Source: Chlorokybus atmophyticus
Taxonomy: Eukaryota > Streptophyta > Chlorokybophyceae > Chlorokybales > Chlorokybaceae
Direction: 5' to 3'
NCBI GenBank assembly: GCA_009103225.1
Contig: RHPI01003369.1
Coordinates: forward strand, 574,068 to 638,067
DNA: 64,000 nt
Under the pieces are notes generated by a model, which had not been told where the DNA came from, searched no databases, and saw only the letters and a list, made by a program, of their open reading frames with translations. Shown here in pieces: positions 1 through 15,000 of this stretch (position 1 is the first letter of the stretch; each line of letters starts with the position of its first letter). Position numbers and translations under genes: made by a program.

Positions 1-3000
1 AGCGGGTGCGTTGCTGCGATGGTTGCAAACAGCCAATGTGGCTGCTGGCATTGAGACCGCCAATGCACTAGTGGAGTTGGTGAGCATTTTGCCATTTCAG
101 ACTCGTTCAGCCACAGGAGCAACTGCAAACATCTCGCTTGCAGTGTTCCTGTTAGAATTCGCTGATACAGCTTATGAGGACGCGAGTGTGCCTTTCAATC
201 TCAAGAGTTTGGTGGCAGCGCGCTTGCTGGCACCATACCGGACGCATGTCCCGGCCAGAACCAACTTAGCAACAGGGCAGCATGACGGCCTGGCCAGCCT
301 CATCTGCTATGGTCTGCAGCTTTGCATGGAGCTCGCATCAATTGGGCCGCTCGGACATGGCGCTGCAGCAGCATCTGCAAGCAACAGAGCAGCTACATTT
401 GACAACGGGCAGGCACTTTTTCAGCAGTACAGTCCATTGTCTTTACTGGAGCATGTCTTGTCCTGCGAAGGACAGGTGTTCACGGGATTGCTCAGGTTGT
501 TGACAGTAGCGGCCGCACTATGTCATAGTGATGCTTCGGAAGGTGGTTTGAGCCCTGTCAGTGACAACCTGTTCGGCACGGACGCTGGTGCTTCTGATAT
601 CGCCTTCAGCGATGAAGAAGCATGGCTTGCAGATCTGTTTGAAGAGGACTTGAGCTTTCGCAGCTTTGAGCACGAGCATGAGTCGGCAACTATGAATGTA
701 AGTATTCGTGCAGCAGTGGTGCAATGCAAGAGGGTAGGGTCATGTTTCTAGGCAGTCTTGTCCTTGCTTCATGAACTGCATGCAGGTATTGCTTCTAATC
801 TAGGGTGTGAGTATGGTGGATTTGGTATCGCTGAAGTTCCTGTTCTTGGACAGTTGTTTGGGACGCAGGACAGTACCTGGTCGCACGTCATTCAACTGGT
901 TGCAGATATTCTCATTGACCATCGCTGGGTTTGGGTGGGGCAGTCCGGGCAGCTGCGGCCTAACCATGTCGATCAGGCAGTGGAGGCTTTGTGCAGTTTG
1001 GACTCTCAGCCTGGATTACCTCCACACTCACCTGCAAACAGGTATGTAGCCAGGGGTAACTGACTCACCGTCATATTGTTATTTTGGCCAAAATGTATCT
1101 AATGATCTGTTTTGTGGTGGAGACTAGTACGTAGGAGTAGGAGCACGTCTGTGTCAATGTGGTTCTTGACTTCTTGGACTTGACTGGTCTTATAGTTTTT
1201 GTGTTTGTAGTGTGCTGCAGGTTGTCAACGCTTTATTCGATGCAGCCAGTAATGAGGTGCAGTATTACGTGTTGCGAATACTGCTTCACGCAGTCCTGCA
1301 GCGCAGATGCACGTCGGTGGAGGTGACCAAGCTTGTGCTGAGATTGGCTGCGACAAAGGTCGCGTCAACTCATGTTGATCATGTGGCCAAAATGTTGTGG
1401 CAAGATTATTTCACGTTTGTTGGCAACGCATTCACCGATGAAAACGCCACGTTCACAGCAGCTGTGGCGGCAGTTCCCCCTCGCCATTATCTGGAGTTGT
1501 TGTTAATGTTTTATCACAGTACCAAGGAAGCAAAGCCAGATATCTTCTCTACTGCTTGCAATGCGGTTGCACAATTTCAGAGCCTTGACTCCAGCGTGCT
1601 CAGGCGTGCACCAGTGCACTTGCATGCCAGTCACCTGCTGTCCATGCTGCAGCATCTTATCACCTATCAGCAACAGCTGCCAGCCTGGTTGGTGCTGCGC
1701 ATGCAGTCACTACTCCACAATGGAGATATTGCCGATGACAGTCTGCACCCATCAAGCTTGGATTGGGCACGCGCTTATTGCGCAGCCCTCCAGCATCTGC
1801 CTTTGTACCAGTTGGTTCCAGACCCTGATGTTGCCACTGGTGCCGGCTGCGGATCTGTCAACACAGATGCACTTGTTAAGCTGCTCGAGGCCACTTTGTC
1901 TTCCCAGGAGGGTGATGGCGAACAGTTGGTTGCTGGTCATTGTCGCCAGCTGGTCTTTAATCTGCTTGACATGCGCAACTTACCGCAGCTGGACGTTGCA
2001 TCCTCTGGGCTACAGCATGTCATGCGACTGTACCAAGCTGGCCACCGTTTGCAGGACTCTGTGACACAGGGGATTGTCAAAGAATGTGCTGTTGAACTAG
2101 CATCAGCTGCATTGGCTGCACACCATGGTGACGCCTCAGCCATGTTCGGCGTCAATGCTGCATTGGAGTTTGCATTGTGTCAGCTGCAGATTGCAATTAG
2201 TTCCATTGGAGTTGACGCAGGTGACTGGAGTACTGGCATCAGGCAGTTCAGCATGATTATCCGGGGTTACAGCACGACGCTTAGTGAACTAGCTGTGAAG
2301 GCCATCGCCCATGAACATGGCGAGCGAACAGCGAAGGCTGCCCTACTGCTTCTGACCTCTGGTACAAATGCATTGCAAGCTGAAAAAATGGCTCGGTTGC
2401 CAGAAGGATACTTACATACGTTCCATCAACACGGTTGGGAGGAATGGCAATCAAGGTCTACGGGGCTCATAAACAGCAGAAAAGGCGTGCTGCTTGAGCT
2501 GTTTGTATGGCACGGGTTCCCGCCTTTAGCTGCGTTTAGGTCCTGCCAAGCTGCACTGTATTCAGTGCTGGTTTCTGCTTCCACTCTACTCTCATCTGGG
2601 GTGCGGTTGGAGGCGCCAGACGTTGCAGTGACCATGCTGCAGGAGGTGTCATCTATTGCAAGCAATGGCTTTTTAAGTTATGCGCATGCACCTTGCGCAA
2701 GCATTCTGCAGGTTTTAGCGGCAGACGCGTCCCATCAGTTGCAAAGGGACTGCATGTACATGCAGCATTCACTGTCTGTATTGAAAGAGGTTGGCAACCA
2801 GACGCTCAGCTCAGACATGCAAATGACAGTTCTGGCTGGAGTCAGCGAGAAGTGGCAAAAGCTGTATGAGGGGAACTTGCAAGATGCCTTTGCTGAACAT
2901 CTGGGTCAGGCTCATGCTGTGCAACTGCTGCTTGAAACTCTGTCCAAGTCCCCAGCTGTTGATACCAAGACTATGGCCTTACTGGTGCTGCTTGCAAAAA

Positions 3001-6000
3001 ATCAGCAATTGTGCAGTGACATGCGCCAATGGGTCCTTCAGTCTGATCAGGCAGTGTAAGTCGCGAGAAACTCATACCAATTTTGGTAATGCACACACTT
3101 ATGCTTGCATAAGAGTTTCTACAGTATGCATACGCATATGTTGGTAGTCTGGCATTTTTATCTTAGCAATGATTGTGCGCAGGTTCTCAGCTTGGTTGAT
3201 GCCACGCATCTTGGCACCATTGCAGGAGGTGCGAAGGTTGAGTGGAGAGCTCTTGGTGCTGTGGTGTTGGGCCGGAGAAGGTCCTCAGCTGGAAGTCACG
3301 GAGCGCATACTGGCAACGCTGCTGGCATTTGTGCATCAGTCCTTTGAGATGGACAGTCATGATGCATCAGCTATTCAGGAATTGGTCACTGTGGCGCTGC
3401 AGTTGGCTTGTTCCGCTGGGCCTGTATCCAAGTCACTCCTTCATCAAGTGCTTGTGTCGCTGCAGAAGCTGTTAATTGCCGCCCTAAGCCTGTCTGATTA
3501 CAACTTGCGCAGCAGTCGGCTATTACTCTTGATCAGGATCTTGGATGGGTTTCTTGCGTACGGAGCGTTGCATACGACATCTCTCAACCCACCAGGTGAC
3601 AAGAACACTGGGGCAGTTTCCGACGATACGCATGCTTTGACCGCCGGCAATAAAGTGATGACTGCCAGCAGTTTTCCTGACCTGGATGTGGCATCTGATG
3701 ACGATGAAGAGGATGCTGAGATTGTTTCTGATAATGAAGCTGCTGGAGCAAGGGATGTATTCTCTGATGCTACAGATTTTGCTGGCTCTGATGACGAACG
3801 CGCACTTTGTTCCAAGACGTGTACATTTACCACAAGCGGGAGCAGTTTCATGGAACAACATTGGTACTTCTGCTACACTTGCGACCTCACACTCTCCAAG
3901 GGTTGTTGCAGTGTGTGTGCGCGTGTTTGTCACCGTGGCCACGCCGTGTCTTATTCACGTTACTCCCGCTTCTTTTGCGACTGTGGAGCCGGGTAATCAA
4001 TATTGCACATCGCAGGCCAAACAAGTTGCAGATCTCTTGCTGACTGCTTGCTCTTGTGCAGGGTCCGAGGTACCTCTTGCATGGCTCTGGCTCCTCGAGC
4101 GTACGTGCCGTCTGTCAGAGATGGGAGAATTTCTCTAAGTCCCGGCAGAGATGGAGGCATGCTTGACGGTGACAGTGACAGTGATGATGATGCAGAAGGC
4201 GCTGGTCCCAAGAAGTTGCAGCCTTTGCCAGAACAAGTTAATGTGCATCCATCACTGCAGCAATCTGTCAAGCAGCTGCTTGTCGACTCACAGCTCGAGC
4301 GCGATTTACTTCAGATGTGCTTAGATGTCCTGCAAGCATCTGAGGACCTCAAACTCGAGCGCAACAATTTAATTGCATTTCAGAATCTGTCACTGGCTGC
4401 TGACTTGCTACCCGAGAGTGCTGAGCTGATGTCGCTGAATCGCTCATTTAAGGTGGGTAATGTCATTACTTGGGCTTCTCTGGTGGCTGACTTGTTACCT
4501 GATTGAACTGGTCTGGTCCTGCAGAGCGGGAGTCTGGATCTCAAGGTAAAGGTGGACTACCCTCTGTCGCGCGATTTGCGTAATCTGACATCAGGAGGCC
4601 AGCTAGTAAAGGCATGTGTGAGTGCTTCACATGCTGGGCGCATTGCAGTCGGGGAAGGTGACAAGGTTGCTTTATTTGAGGCGCCTTCAGTATCGGGGCA
4701 AGCAGCAACAGTGAGTGATAAAAGCAGCCTGAAAGTGCTATCTCGCAACGCGGTGCGGTTTGAAGTGGTGCATGTGGCTTTCAATGCCATCAACGACTCC
4801 TTTTTAGCTGTTGCTGGGTAAGTACTTGCTGATGTCCATCAAATCGTTTGCATTGTGCTAAGGTGTGGCACTGTGTGCGCTGGCTAGCGCTCAATGCTTG
4901 CAAGTGGATAGCTAACCATGTTATTGTGGCAGCATACGTGATTGCCAGGTGTTCATTCTCAGCTCGCAAGGCGAAGTGTTGGATAGGCTCAGCGTAGAAC
5001 TGTCTCTTCCTGATGGCGTTCATATACAGCAGATTGCGTGGCTTCCAGGGTCTCAAAGCCATTTGCTTGTTGTCACAAGCGACAGCATCAGACAGTATGA
5101 CTTGGCAGCTGACAAGCTTAGCCCTCGTCTGTATTTGACCATTCCAGGAGGCAAATGGCGTTCAGCTTGTGTTGTTTGCTGCACTGGAACACCCTCAGTG
5201 CTGCTGGCTTTGGCAGATAATGGCCAGCTATACCGTCGCACCCTTGACGAGGACACTGATATTCCAATGACAGTATTGGACTTTCCCACCCGCTTGCATT
5301 CTGGTCGCTGCACGTCCATCACGTACTCCAATAAATTGCAGCTGTTTGCAGCGTCATTTGATGATGGAACATGTGTCCTCGCGCGATTTAACTCGGATGC
5401 ATCCTCGATGACTGGGTGTGCGGTGGACTTTGAGAGCAGCACCCAAGGCCGAGGCGAGGGTCTTGCGTTTGTCCCGGATATCGGCTTGGTAGCAGGTGTC
5501 CTGCGGAAGCCTGGGGGTTTTCTAGTGTTTGGTGTGGAACAGGGACAGCTGTCTGTTCAGGTGTTACGGCCAAATGGGTCATCACCTGCTATTGTGGGGT
5601 CCGCATCATATGTAGAACCCCGGAGCAAGCAGTTCTGCACGCTGGTGGTTTGTGAAGATGGAAGTTTGCAGGTAAAATAAGCGTTGAAATTACCAAGGTG
5701 TCAACTGCAGCAATTGCAGTTTTTCGGGGCAAGCATGTGTCACTAGCTCACATTATGCCATTTTCACAGGTCTACACCCCCGTCCATAACAACAGCTGGA
5801 AGGAGGTTTTGCCACCATCTACATTGACGCCTTCCACACCGCAGCACAAACGCAAGTTGGGGTCTACGCACTTGTTCCCTGTGGACTTTTTCGAGTCCAC
5901 GACAAGCATTACAGCAGACATCAAGCTTGCTGGAGAGTTTCTGACTGGTACTACTCCAGAGGGTGCCAAAGTGGCACTTGCTTCTGAAGATGGGTTTCTG

Positions 6001-9000
6001 GAGAGTCCAAACCCTGAAGGTCTCAGGCTTTCTGTGCAGAATCACAACCCAGAAATGCTGATGGTTGGCTGCCGTATAGCAGTTGGAGCTACGTCCAGTG
6101 CGCACATACCCACTGAGTTCCGTGTCTTCAATCGCGTGATTCGAACAGATGAGGGTGTTCGCCGGTGGTACGACATTCCTTTCAACAACCAAGAAGCCTT
6201 TTCTGCTGGAAAGGAGTTCACCCTCTTCATCTCACACGCCTACAGCAATGGCATGCTGCCTCGCATTGATTGCCTTGAGGTGTATGGTCGTAATAAAGAA
6301 GAGTTTGGCTGGCGGGATCTTGACACACCGACTGTTCCTGAGCCATTGGAAGCCAAGGCAGATGGTGAAAACTTATCACCAATGGATGAGGTGCTTTGTG
6401 GTTGCCTGCTTGTGTTTACCAGCACTTGTCTTGCAGTTTCTGTCTTGATATTTGCTTTGTATGGCAACAGGTACTGAAGGGCGCACTAGGTCTTTTGCAG
6501 AGGTTGTACATAGTGGGTATTGTTGGAGAGCAAGAAAGATTACGGCTTGCCGTGTTTGATGGTTGTCAGAAACGACCTGCATTGCGGCCTGATATACGCG
6601 CACTACTGCGCTCCCTGCATACAACCGAGGCATACAAGCTTCAGTATGATGCAGTGCGGTTGCGGTCAGCAGCGAATGGGATGGGTTTGCTTCAGTCATC
6701 CATTGTCCAGGGCGGTCTTCAGGGTAGCTGGGCCTTGACAGAGTACTACTTGCAGACATGCTTTATTACCAAGGTGGCAGCGGTGCGGCCCAAGAGCCTG
6801 GAGAGTTTTCTGCAGGCTCATGGTAAGTTCGAGCCAAGACTTATCAATAAGTTCGTTGACCTACATGCCTGCATCCTTACCTTGCTGTTCTATATACCAT
6901 TGGGCGCACTTGTCCTCATGTGACATACCTTTGGTTACTGTACACAGGCCAGTTCTGTGACCAGTGGTGTGCTATCTTTTTCGCAATACACCCAATGGAA
7001 GAAGTACCTGTCAGCATTGTGAGCGAGTTGGTGTTCGGTGTGGTTGATCTTCTACACACAGAAGCAAAGCTTTTGCATCGCACCGTTGTGGAAGGCGTTT
7101 CCCCAAAAGTTGCCTTGAAGCCAATTCATTCCTGCTTGCAGCGGTTGCTGGCATCACCTTTGCTCACAGTTCGCGCCGCATGCAGGTGCGATCCTGCTGC
7201 CTTTGTCGGTCTTTTTCTTGTTTTTCCTTTGTTGGGTGGGGGGGGAACGCCTGTTTGATCGCGGTGTATGTCTGTCTCGCAGTCTGTCGCTTGCACCCCG
7301 TATACTGTCAATACGCATTTCTGTCCCAGCTATTGTATCTCCGTCAATAGCAGTGAAGCGTGCGCAAGTCACTGCGTCTCCACCAGCGAGCTTTGAGCCA
7401 CCACAAAGCAGCGAAGTGCAGTACTGCTGCGACCTCTGCGGGATATGTCCAATACCTGACTTGCGGTGGCATTGCGATGTGTGTTCAGATTTTGACTTGT
7501 GCGATCGCTGTTTTAACCAAGATCAAGATCAGTTACAGCTTCAGTTCCCTGGCGAACATACCTCTCTGCACCACATGACCGCCACTCTTGTGAGTGGTCC
7601 AGGTGCTACTCTGCACGCAATTGCCACCAATATCACTGAGCAGGTGCTGCTGCGCACTACTAGTAGCGGTGCTGATTATTCGGCAGCTGAGGCAGAGAGC
7701 AGTTCTCTAGAGGTGTCTGCTAGCCTGCAAGAACTGTGGCCAGGAGCACCGGTCGACATGGGTGTAGGAGTGGCGTTGGGTAGGTTTTTGGCTGAGGACC
7801 TGGAGCGTATACTGGCCAGTGGTTGCAATGGGCTGCAACTGCTGCCGTACTTGCAAGTGCTCTCCCAGCTGTGTTCCAGCACTCAAGCCGATGATATGCT
7901 GGACCTCGAGCGCATCACTCTGAGCATACTGTCGCATCTCAAGGGCTTAGACGAGCTTCCCATTGCTAAGCGTTGCAGTCAAGGCGAAGTGCTGATCTTG
8001 TCGCTGATGTTTTTGGCCCTCATCATGCGTGGTTGGAGGCGATCCGCATCCTCGGACAAGGTGCCTGCTCTGTCATCTGCAAATACAGAGAGCACCCAGA
8101 GTAGTGAAAAACGCCAGCGCCAGCGCAGACAGCGTTCAAGTTCGCAGCTGGAGCGCACTCGCGCTCTCCTGCGACAGCCAACCCTGATTGCCTTGCTAAG
8201 AAGGTTGGCGGAGGTAAGCTTGCTTTGTTGCAGTCTGTTGAAGACATCTGTTGAGCTTGCACACGTAAGGACATTGCGATTGATCTAGTTGAGCGCATTT
8301 CAAACAGGCACTGCAAACGATGTTCTGTCCTCCCGAAGCTGCATATGCTACGCCAGAGGATGCGCCAGGACTGGGGTCACAGACTACGTTGCTGGTTGTG
8401 GATACAGAATTTGCGGCTGGAAGCTTCTCCCCCTTCTTTTCTGATGGCTACGTGAGAGCCCATCAAACTGATCCCTTTGTGGATTATCACAGCTTGCTGT
8501 TGGAGAGCACCTTTCGTACAGCGTACAGCTTGATTCGAGGAGCGCAAGGGCAACCTAGGGATCGGGTAGAGCCAGAGGTTGGTCTGTCTGACTGGAAGGA
8601 CTTGCTGTGTAGGTACATCAACCATCCCAAGGCCGCTTCTGTGCGCAAGTATACCAGACGGTTGCTTGTGCACGCATGCGGGGGCAAGCCTGCGTACTAT
8701 AGCACCAGGGACGAGCATCAGCTTGCTGATGCACTTGCGCAGCTGCAATTCCTACAGTCCTTGCCGATGCTGTCTCACGAGCAACTGGCATTGCTTATGA
8801 GGCTTCTCACAGCTGTGTTGGAGATTGCAACTGCTCGACCGCGGAACTGGCAGCGGTTCTGCTTGCGACACACAGCTTGCATCACGACTCTGCTGGAGGT
8901 GGGTGTCTGACTGTGTTGTTCGAGCTGTTGCTGCACAACATGTTTGAGTGTGATGTGCTATGGTGCAGTGTACGCTTTTGCTGACAGTGTGGCATTCTGG

Positions 9001-12000
9001 TCGTTCTGAAAAGCCTTGGATGCAGGGTGTACACAAGCTGCCTGATGAGTGCATGCTGCTGGAGGTAAAGCTCTTGGGGTTAACGTACTACACAACGCAA
9101 ACAGACTCTGCAACACCACCAGACACTCCGGAGCCTTCAGCACCCGCACAGAGCAGTGGGAGCAAGGACAGTAAAAAGCGAAAGAGCACCAAAGACAAAA
9201 AGCAATCTCGCACCAGCAGCGAAGAGCTGGAGATGCCAGCCAGCGCCCTTCTTGGTGACAGTGCCTCTCGCTTGACCGCCTTTATTCGAGATATTCTGCT
9301 GAGCCGCAATGTGGCTGCTGTCAGAGCGGAAGCCATCAAAGTGTTGCAAAATCTCTGGCACCACTCGAGCCCAGCAGAGAAAGAGTCTTATGCCCTGCTT
9401 CTGCTAAACAACCTGCCTCATGAGTCTTCTTACGGACGCAATATCACGGACTTCATGAGCCTTCTGCAATGGGTGGTGGCCAATGTGCTGGACGACCAAT
9501 TGCTCATGAGCGAGTTGAACCTTCGTGTGTTAAGCACCATGTGCGCGATCTTGCGCGCTTGCAACTCTCAAATAGCCAATCATCCCAATGCTCCCATCTA
9601 TGGCACTTTGCAGTCGCTGGTGGAGTTTGAGGGCTACTACTTGGAGAGCGAGCCATGTCTGGCGTGCAACAACCCTGAGACCCCATTCACCAAACTCAAA
9701 CTGGAGAACATTAAAGCAGAGACCAAGTACACAGATCGTCGTATACTGGTTAAATGCGTCGGCAGTCACGCGATCCAGTCCATGACCATGAATGTTCATG
9801 ATATTCGGCGCTCCAAAACCGTGCGCACGCTGCAACTATACTACAGCAATCAGCCTGTTGCAGACTTGTCTGAACTGCGGCAGAACTGGTCACTGTGGAA
9901 GCGAGCGCGGACTTGTCATCTCGGCCCTGCTCAAACAGAGTTGCGCTTGGACTTTGTCGTCCCTTTTGTCGCCTGCAACATCATGGTCGAGTTTGACTCC
10001 TTTTATGAGAACCTGCAAGCAGCAAGCCTTGACACACTGCAATGCCCTCGCTGCAGCCGCTATGTCACTGACCGGCACGGTATCTGCCGCAACTGTCATG
10101 AGAACGCCTACCAGTGCCGCCAGTGCAGGAATATCAACTACGAGAACCTGGATTCGTTCTTGTGCAATGAATGTGGATACTCTAAGTACGGGCGCTTTGA
10201 GTTCTCCTTCCTTGCCAGGCCCAGCTTCAGTCTGGAGAGAATGCAGAGTGCCGAGGACATGCGGCGAGGACTTGAAGTCATTGAGGCAGAGTCAGAGAAT
10301 GCGCACCGGCGATACCAGCAGTTGTTGGGGTTCAAGAAGCCCTTGGTGAGGTTATTAGCCAGTATCGGGGACTCAGACTTGGACCCCAAGGATAGCATGG
10401 CCCAGATGGTGGGCTCTCTGCCGGCGTCCACCTCCTTGAAGGTGCACCGAAAGGTAGCCATACTTGGCGTGCTGTATGCAGATAAGTGCAAGCAGGCGTT
10501 TGACAGTGTCAGCAAAAGTGTGCAAGCGTTGCTGGGAGCTCGCCAAACGCTCATGGAGTACCTTAATCGCCGGAATGTCAGCAGTTTCGCAGCCGAGATC
10601 CCAACTCCCCAGCCTGCAAGCCATTGCTATGGCTGTTGCGCCGCCTACATTGTGCCCATTTTGGAGCTGCTTGGGCTGCTTGCAAAGGTACCGCGCATGC
10701 CAACATGCCACACTGCTAATTGGTGTTGTTTCTGACGAGATCTGGTGGCCTGCTTGCAAGTTGTTCTGCTGGCAGCGGAAATTTGTTGACAGCTTGCATA
10801 CGCTTCCATGGTTCTAGCATTGCATGACTGATGGGACTCCTGCAATCTTGCAGGATCCAACTTGCCGGACACAACTTGTGGAGCTAGGCGTGGTCCAGGA
10901 GCTGTTTAGCAACAACCTGCATCAGGGCCCACGGCATGCTCGCACTCTGGCTCGCTCTGTGCTGTGCGCGTTGACAAATGGGGATGGATTTGCTGTAACC
11001 CAGCTGAGTCACCTGCTGTCTGAGAAAATTGTCTACTGTCTGGAGCACCATCGCACTATGGATGTAGCGGCCTCTGTCAGAAACGAGATGCAGCTGTTGG
11101 CTGATACATGTAGCATTCACGACGAGGTGTGGAAACTTCGCCTAAAGCTGGCTTTCAACCTGCTGGTTGAGGCGATCAGACAAGGAGTGACGAATCCTGC
11201 TGTTGCTGAGCATGTGATTTTGCCTTGTCTTCGCATCGTATCGCGCTCAAGCACAGGCACAGACAATGATACCGACGCGGGCACCACCTCTGGCACCGCA
11301 GATGTGGAAGCACCTTTGGTGGTCCATCATGCGTGGCTCAACGGTTTTAGTTTGGATGACGTCCGCCGTCAGGAGGTAAGTCAGCTGTGTTGTCTGTCTG
11401 TCGCATGCTTCACAACTCTTGTCCTTCCATATGCCTAGCCTGCTGCCTATGCCCTGAGCATGTTACATTTGCCGCAGACTTCGCACTTGTCAAAGTCGTC
11501 GCATGCACTGGCATTAAAGTACGTCAGGCGCTGGCGGGGAGCGGTACGTGGGCACATGGAACTGTTGCAGGACAACTGGGTGAGGGAGTTGGTTCTGTGC
11601 GAGTGCAGTCAAGCCATACGGCATGAGACAGCTGTGCTGGTGGATGCTCTTGCAGCCCAGTCCCATAGACGGCAGCTGGCACTCCTGGACCTTCTCACCA
11701 AGCTGTTGCCTGTAGCCTGTGCCCGTGGTGACAACGCCGCTGAGTTTTTGGACCTGTACGGGAGGCTGCTGCGAACCGAAAGCAACCGCTTGTACTTGGC
11801 TGCAAAGGGTTGGTTGGACACTGTCAGCAAATCAATCTCAAACGAGGCCGCCAGTCTTCAGGCTAACGAGCAGTTCTTCAGCACCAACTTGTCCCAAGGT
11901 TTTGTGTTGAAGCAGTTGATTGAGTTTCTGATGGAGTTTCTGAAAGTGTCCACTATTCGCCAGCGATTCGTGCAAGATGGATTGGTGATCAATGCCCTGC

Positions 12001-15000
12001 AGACGCTGGTGGCTGTGCGCGGTCTGATTGTGCAGCAGACAAAGCTCACAAGTGACTGTGCAAAGGCGCTGGCTGATTTGCTAAAGAGCATCGGCAGCGC
12101 ATCAATTGAGTTCCAGCAAGTGTTTGTGCACGCCTGCATCGCAGCCTTGAAGTCGTTTGCAAAGGGTGATGGACGAGCAACATCTTTAGTTCTTGAGCAA
12201 CTACGGTCAGTGATCTGCCCAAAGAAACCTGAGGCTGTCTACATGCTGATTCTCAACAAGACTTCCACACAAGAGGAGTTCATACGAGGCTCGATGACTA
12301 AGAATCCATACTCCAGTGCGGAGGTCGGCCCGCTCATGCGGGATGTCAAGAACCGCATATGTCGCCAGCTGGACCTGCAAGGGCTTCTAGAGGATGACTA
12401 CGGCATGGAGCTGCTGGTTGCTGGCCAGATTATCAGCCTCGACATGAGCGTGAGGCTTGTATATGAGCAAGTGTGGCGTCGGTCAGTACCCGCCACTGCG
12501 CATGTTGACAATCCGCCTATGGTTGTCACTTACCGGCTGCAGGGGCTTGATGGTGAGGCAACTGAACCCATGGTCGACAACTTGGAAGATCAGGCTGAGG
12601 CTGCGACAGACCCAGAGCAGGAGTTCCAAGTGGCTCATGCTGTGAGAGATTGTGGCGGACTTGAGGTTCTGTTGGAGATGGCCACTGATGGTGGTGAGAG
12701 CGGACCCCAGGCGGAGCCGCTACTGACTGTGCTGCTTCACTGCTGCAAGCTACATGCCAACAGAGTGGCGTTGCTCAAGCTCGGTGCATTGACGGCATTG
12801 CTGGAGAAGGCTCGCATGGCTGTGGAAGCCCAGTCAGACACTGCGGAGCTTTTGCTACTGATCGTGGAAGTACTTGTTATGGAGGCAAACGCTTTGGATG
12901 TCCAGTTGAGCTCCAACGTGTCTGCCCCTTTTGACGCTGCAGCTGCCGTGCGCATGTTTCTGGAGAAGATGTCGTCGGCAGTCTCAAAGTCTCAGAGGCA
13001 GCTGGCCGATACAGTCGCACGAATCCTGCCATTCTTGGCCTACAATGATGCGCACGCTATGGCAGAACTTGTGGACCATTTCGTTCCCCACACTGACTTT
13101 GCAGCACTTGACCAGTCATCACCACAACTAGCCACCGCACAACGCGTGCAGCTGGAGAGCTTGGTCAAGCTGGCGGAAAGCATCAAGCTGGATGCACCAG
13201 GAGGTCGTCTGAAGCAGCTGTTCCTGCAGCATCAAGTGACATCACGCGCGGTTCACCACTTGCTGACGGTGTTCCCAACCCAGCAGGACCGCACTTCTCT
13301 AGAATGGACAGAGGCTTTAGCGAAGCCGTCAATCTCGATCGTGCTTGGGCTTCTTCGTGGCCTTGCGCAAGGGCATGAAGAAACACAGCGGCTCATGCAA
13401 GTTTCCAATACATTGGCTCTACTGCATACACTGGAGACTATGTCTAGTGTGCGCGACATTGGGATCCTGGCTGAAAACATACTGAACGCTGTGAGCGAAT
13501 CCGCTGAGGGTAACATCCTTGGAGAGGCAGTGAAACAACTACGCACAACTACCAGAGAGTCAGCTCGACAGCGGTTGCAACAGCAGCGGGATGCTGTCTT
13601 AAAGGTATGTAATGTCATGGCGTCTGGTAGTCATCCATTCTACAAGTCTTCTGGTTTGCTGTGGTAGTGTGGTAAGCTCTGCATGTACGAATTCTTTGGG
13701 CTGACATCTGCAAGCTGCATGCAAAGAATCTGTTGGGGCTCCAACCATTGAGGCTCTACCCAGGACGCAATCAGCATCTGACTTTGCTGCTGTGTACAGG
13801 ACTTGGGCATGCGTAGAGAGGTTGGTGCCGATGGTGGGGAGAGGATTGTGGCTCATTCGCCCAGCATTGAGGGGCTTGATGAGATCGAAGAGGAGACTGA
13901 GTTGGCGTGCATGGTATGTCGCGAGGGCTACTCTCTCCGCCCGACAGAAGTCTTGGGGACGTATGTGTTCTGCAAACGCGTCCATCTGACTAGCATCGTT
14001 GGCGAGTCAAGTACACAAGTTCTTCCGAGTCCAGGACGCACTGAGCAGGCATACACGTCAGTCAGCCACTTCAATCTGATTCATTTCAGCTGTCACTTGG
14101 ACGCCAAGCGCGCAGACGCGTCTCTCAAAGCCCCAAAGAGGGAGTGGGAGGGTGCAACCCTGCGCAACAGTGAAACCCTCTGCAACAATCTGTTTCCGAT
14201 CAGAGGTGCCGCTGTGCCTCAGCCACAGTACGAGCGCTGCATGGACTTGTACTGGGACAACCTCAGCCTCCTGGGCCGCGCAGATGGTGCTCGCTTGCCT
14301 CTGCTTGTGCTAGACATCGCAGCACTACTGCGCCGGTTTGCCACTGGTGCATCATTCAGGTAGGTGCTTGATGGCCGGTTGGTCAATGCTGTGGCCATGC
14401 TGCTGTCCATGGTCACTGACAGATACTGATACACTTGCAGCGAGGACTGCAAAGGTGGCGGTCGTGAAAGCAATATCCTTTACTTGCCATTCCTTTGCCA
14501 GATGGGTTGCCATTTGCTTCAGCAAACAAGTGCTGTTCAGGTACCACTCTTCTCGCAATTGCATAGTCTGCACCCATGCCGCATACTCCCCCTCCCAACC
14601 GTTGATCTACCATTTAGCACCTACCATTTCTGATTAACGGCAATGTGCACCGCAGCGACGTACCTACGAACGATCCTTGGCAACCTTCTTGTCACCAGAG
14701 CAAGCGTTTGTCCAGAGCCCTGCGCGCTCAGCAGCAGTCCCTGTTAGCTCTCCCACACCCACGCATTCAAGTTTGCTCATTCGCATAGAGGACTCCGCAC
14801 CTTACATGCTGGTGTTGTCCATTTTTGTCGTACCATTGTCCGAATGGATGCGGGTACGGCGCAGCATGCTTCAAAAGGCCCTGCAGCATGCGTATCTGCA
14901 GCATTGTAAAGCTCGCGGACTTGACCCCGCCACGAACATTTCGTCGCCAAGTGACCTGTTTAATGCAGTGAAGCCTGCATTGATCTATATGGGCATTGTT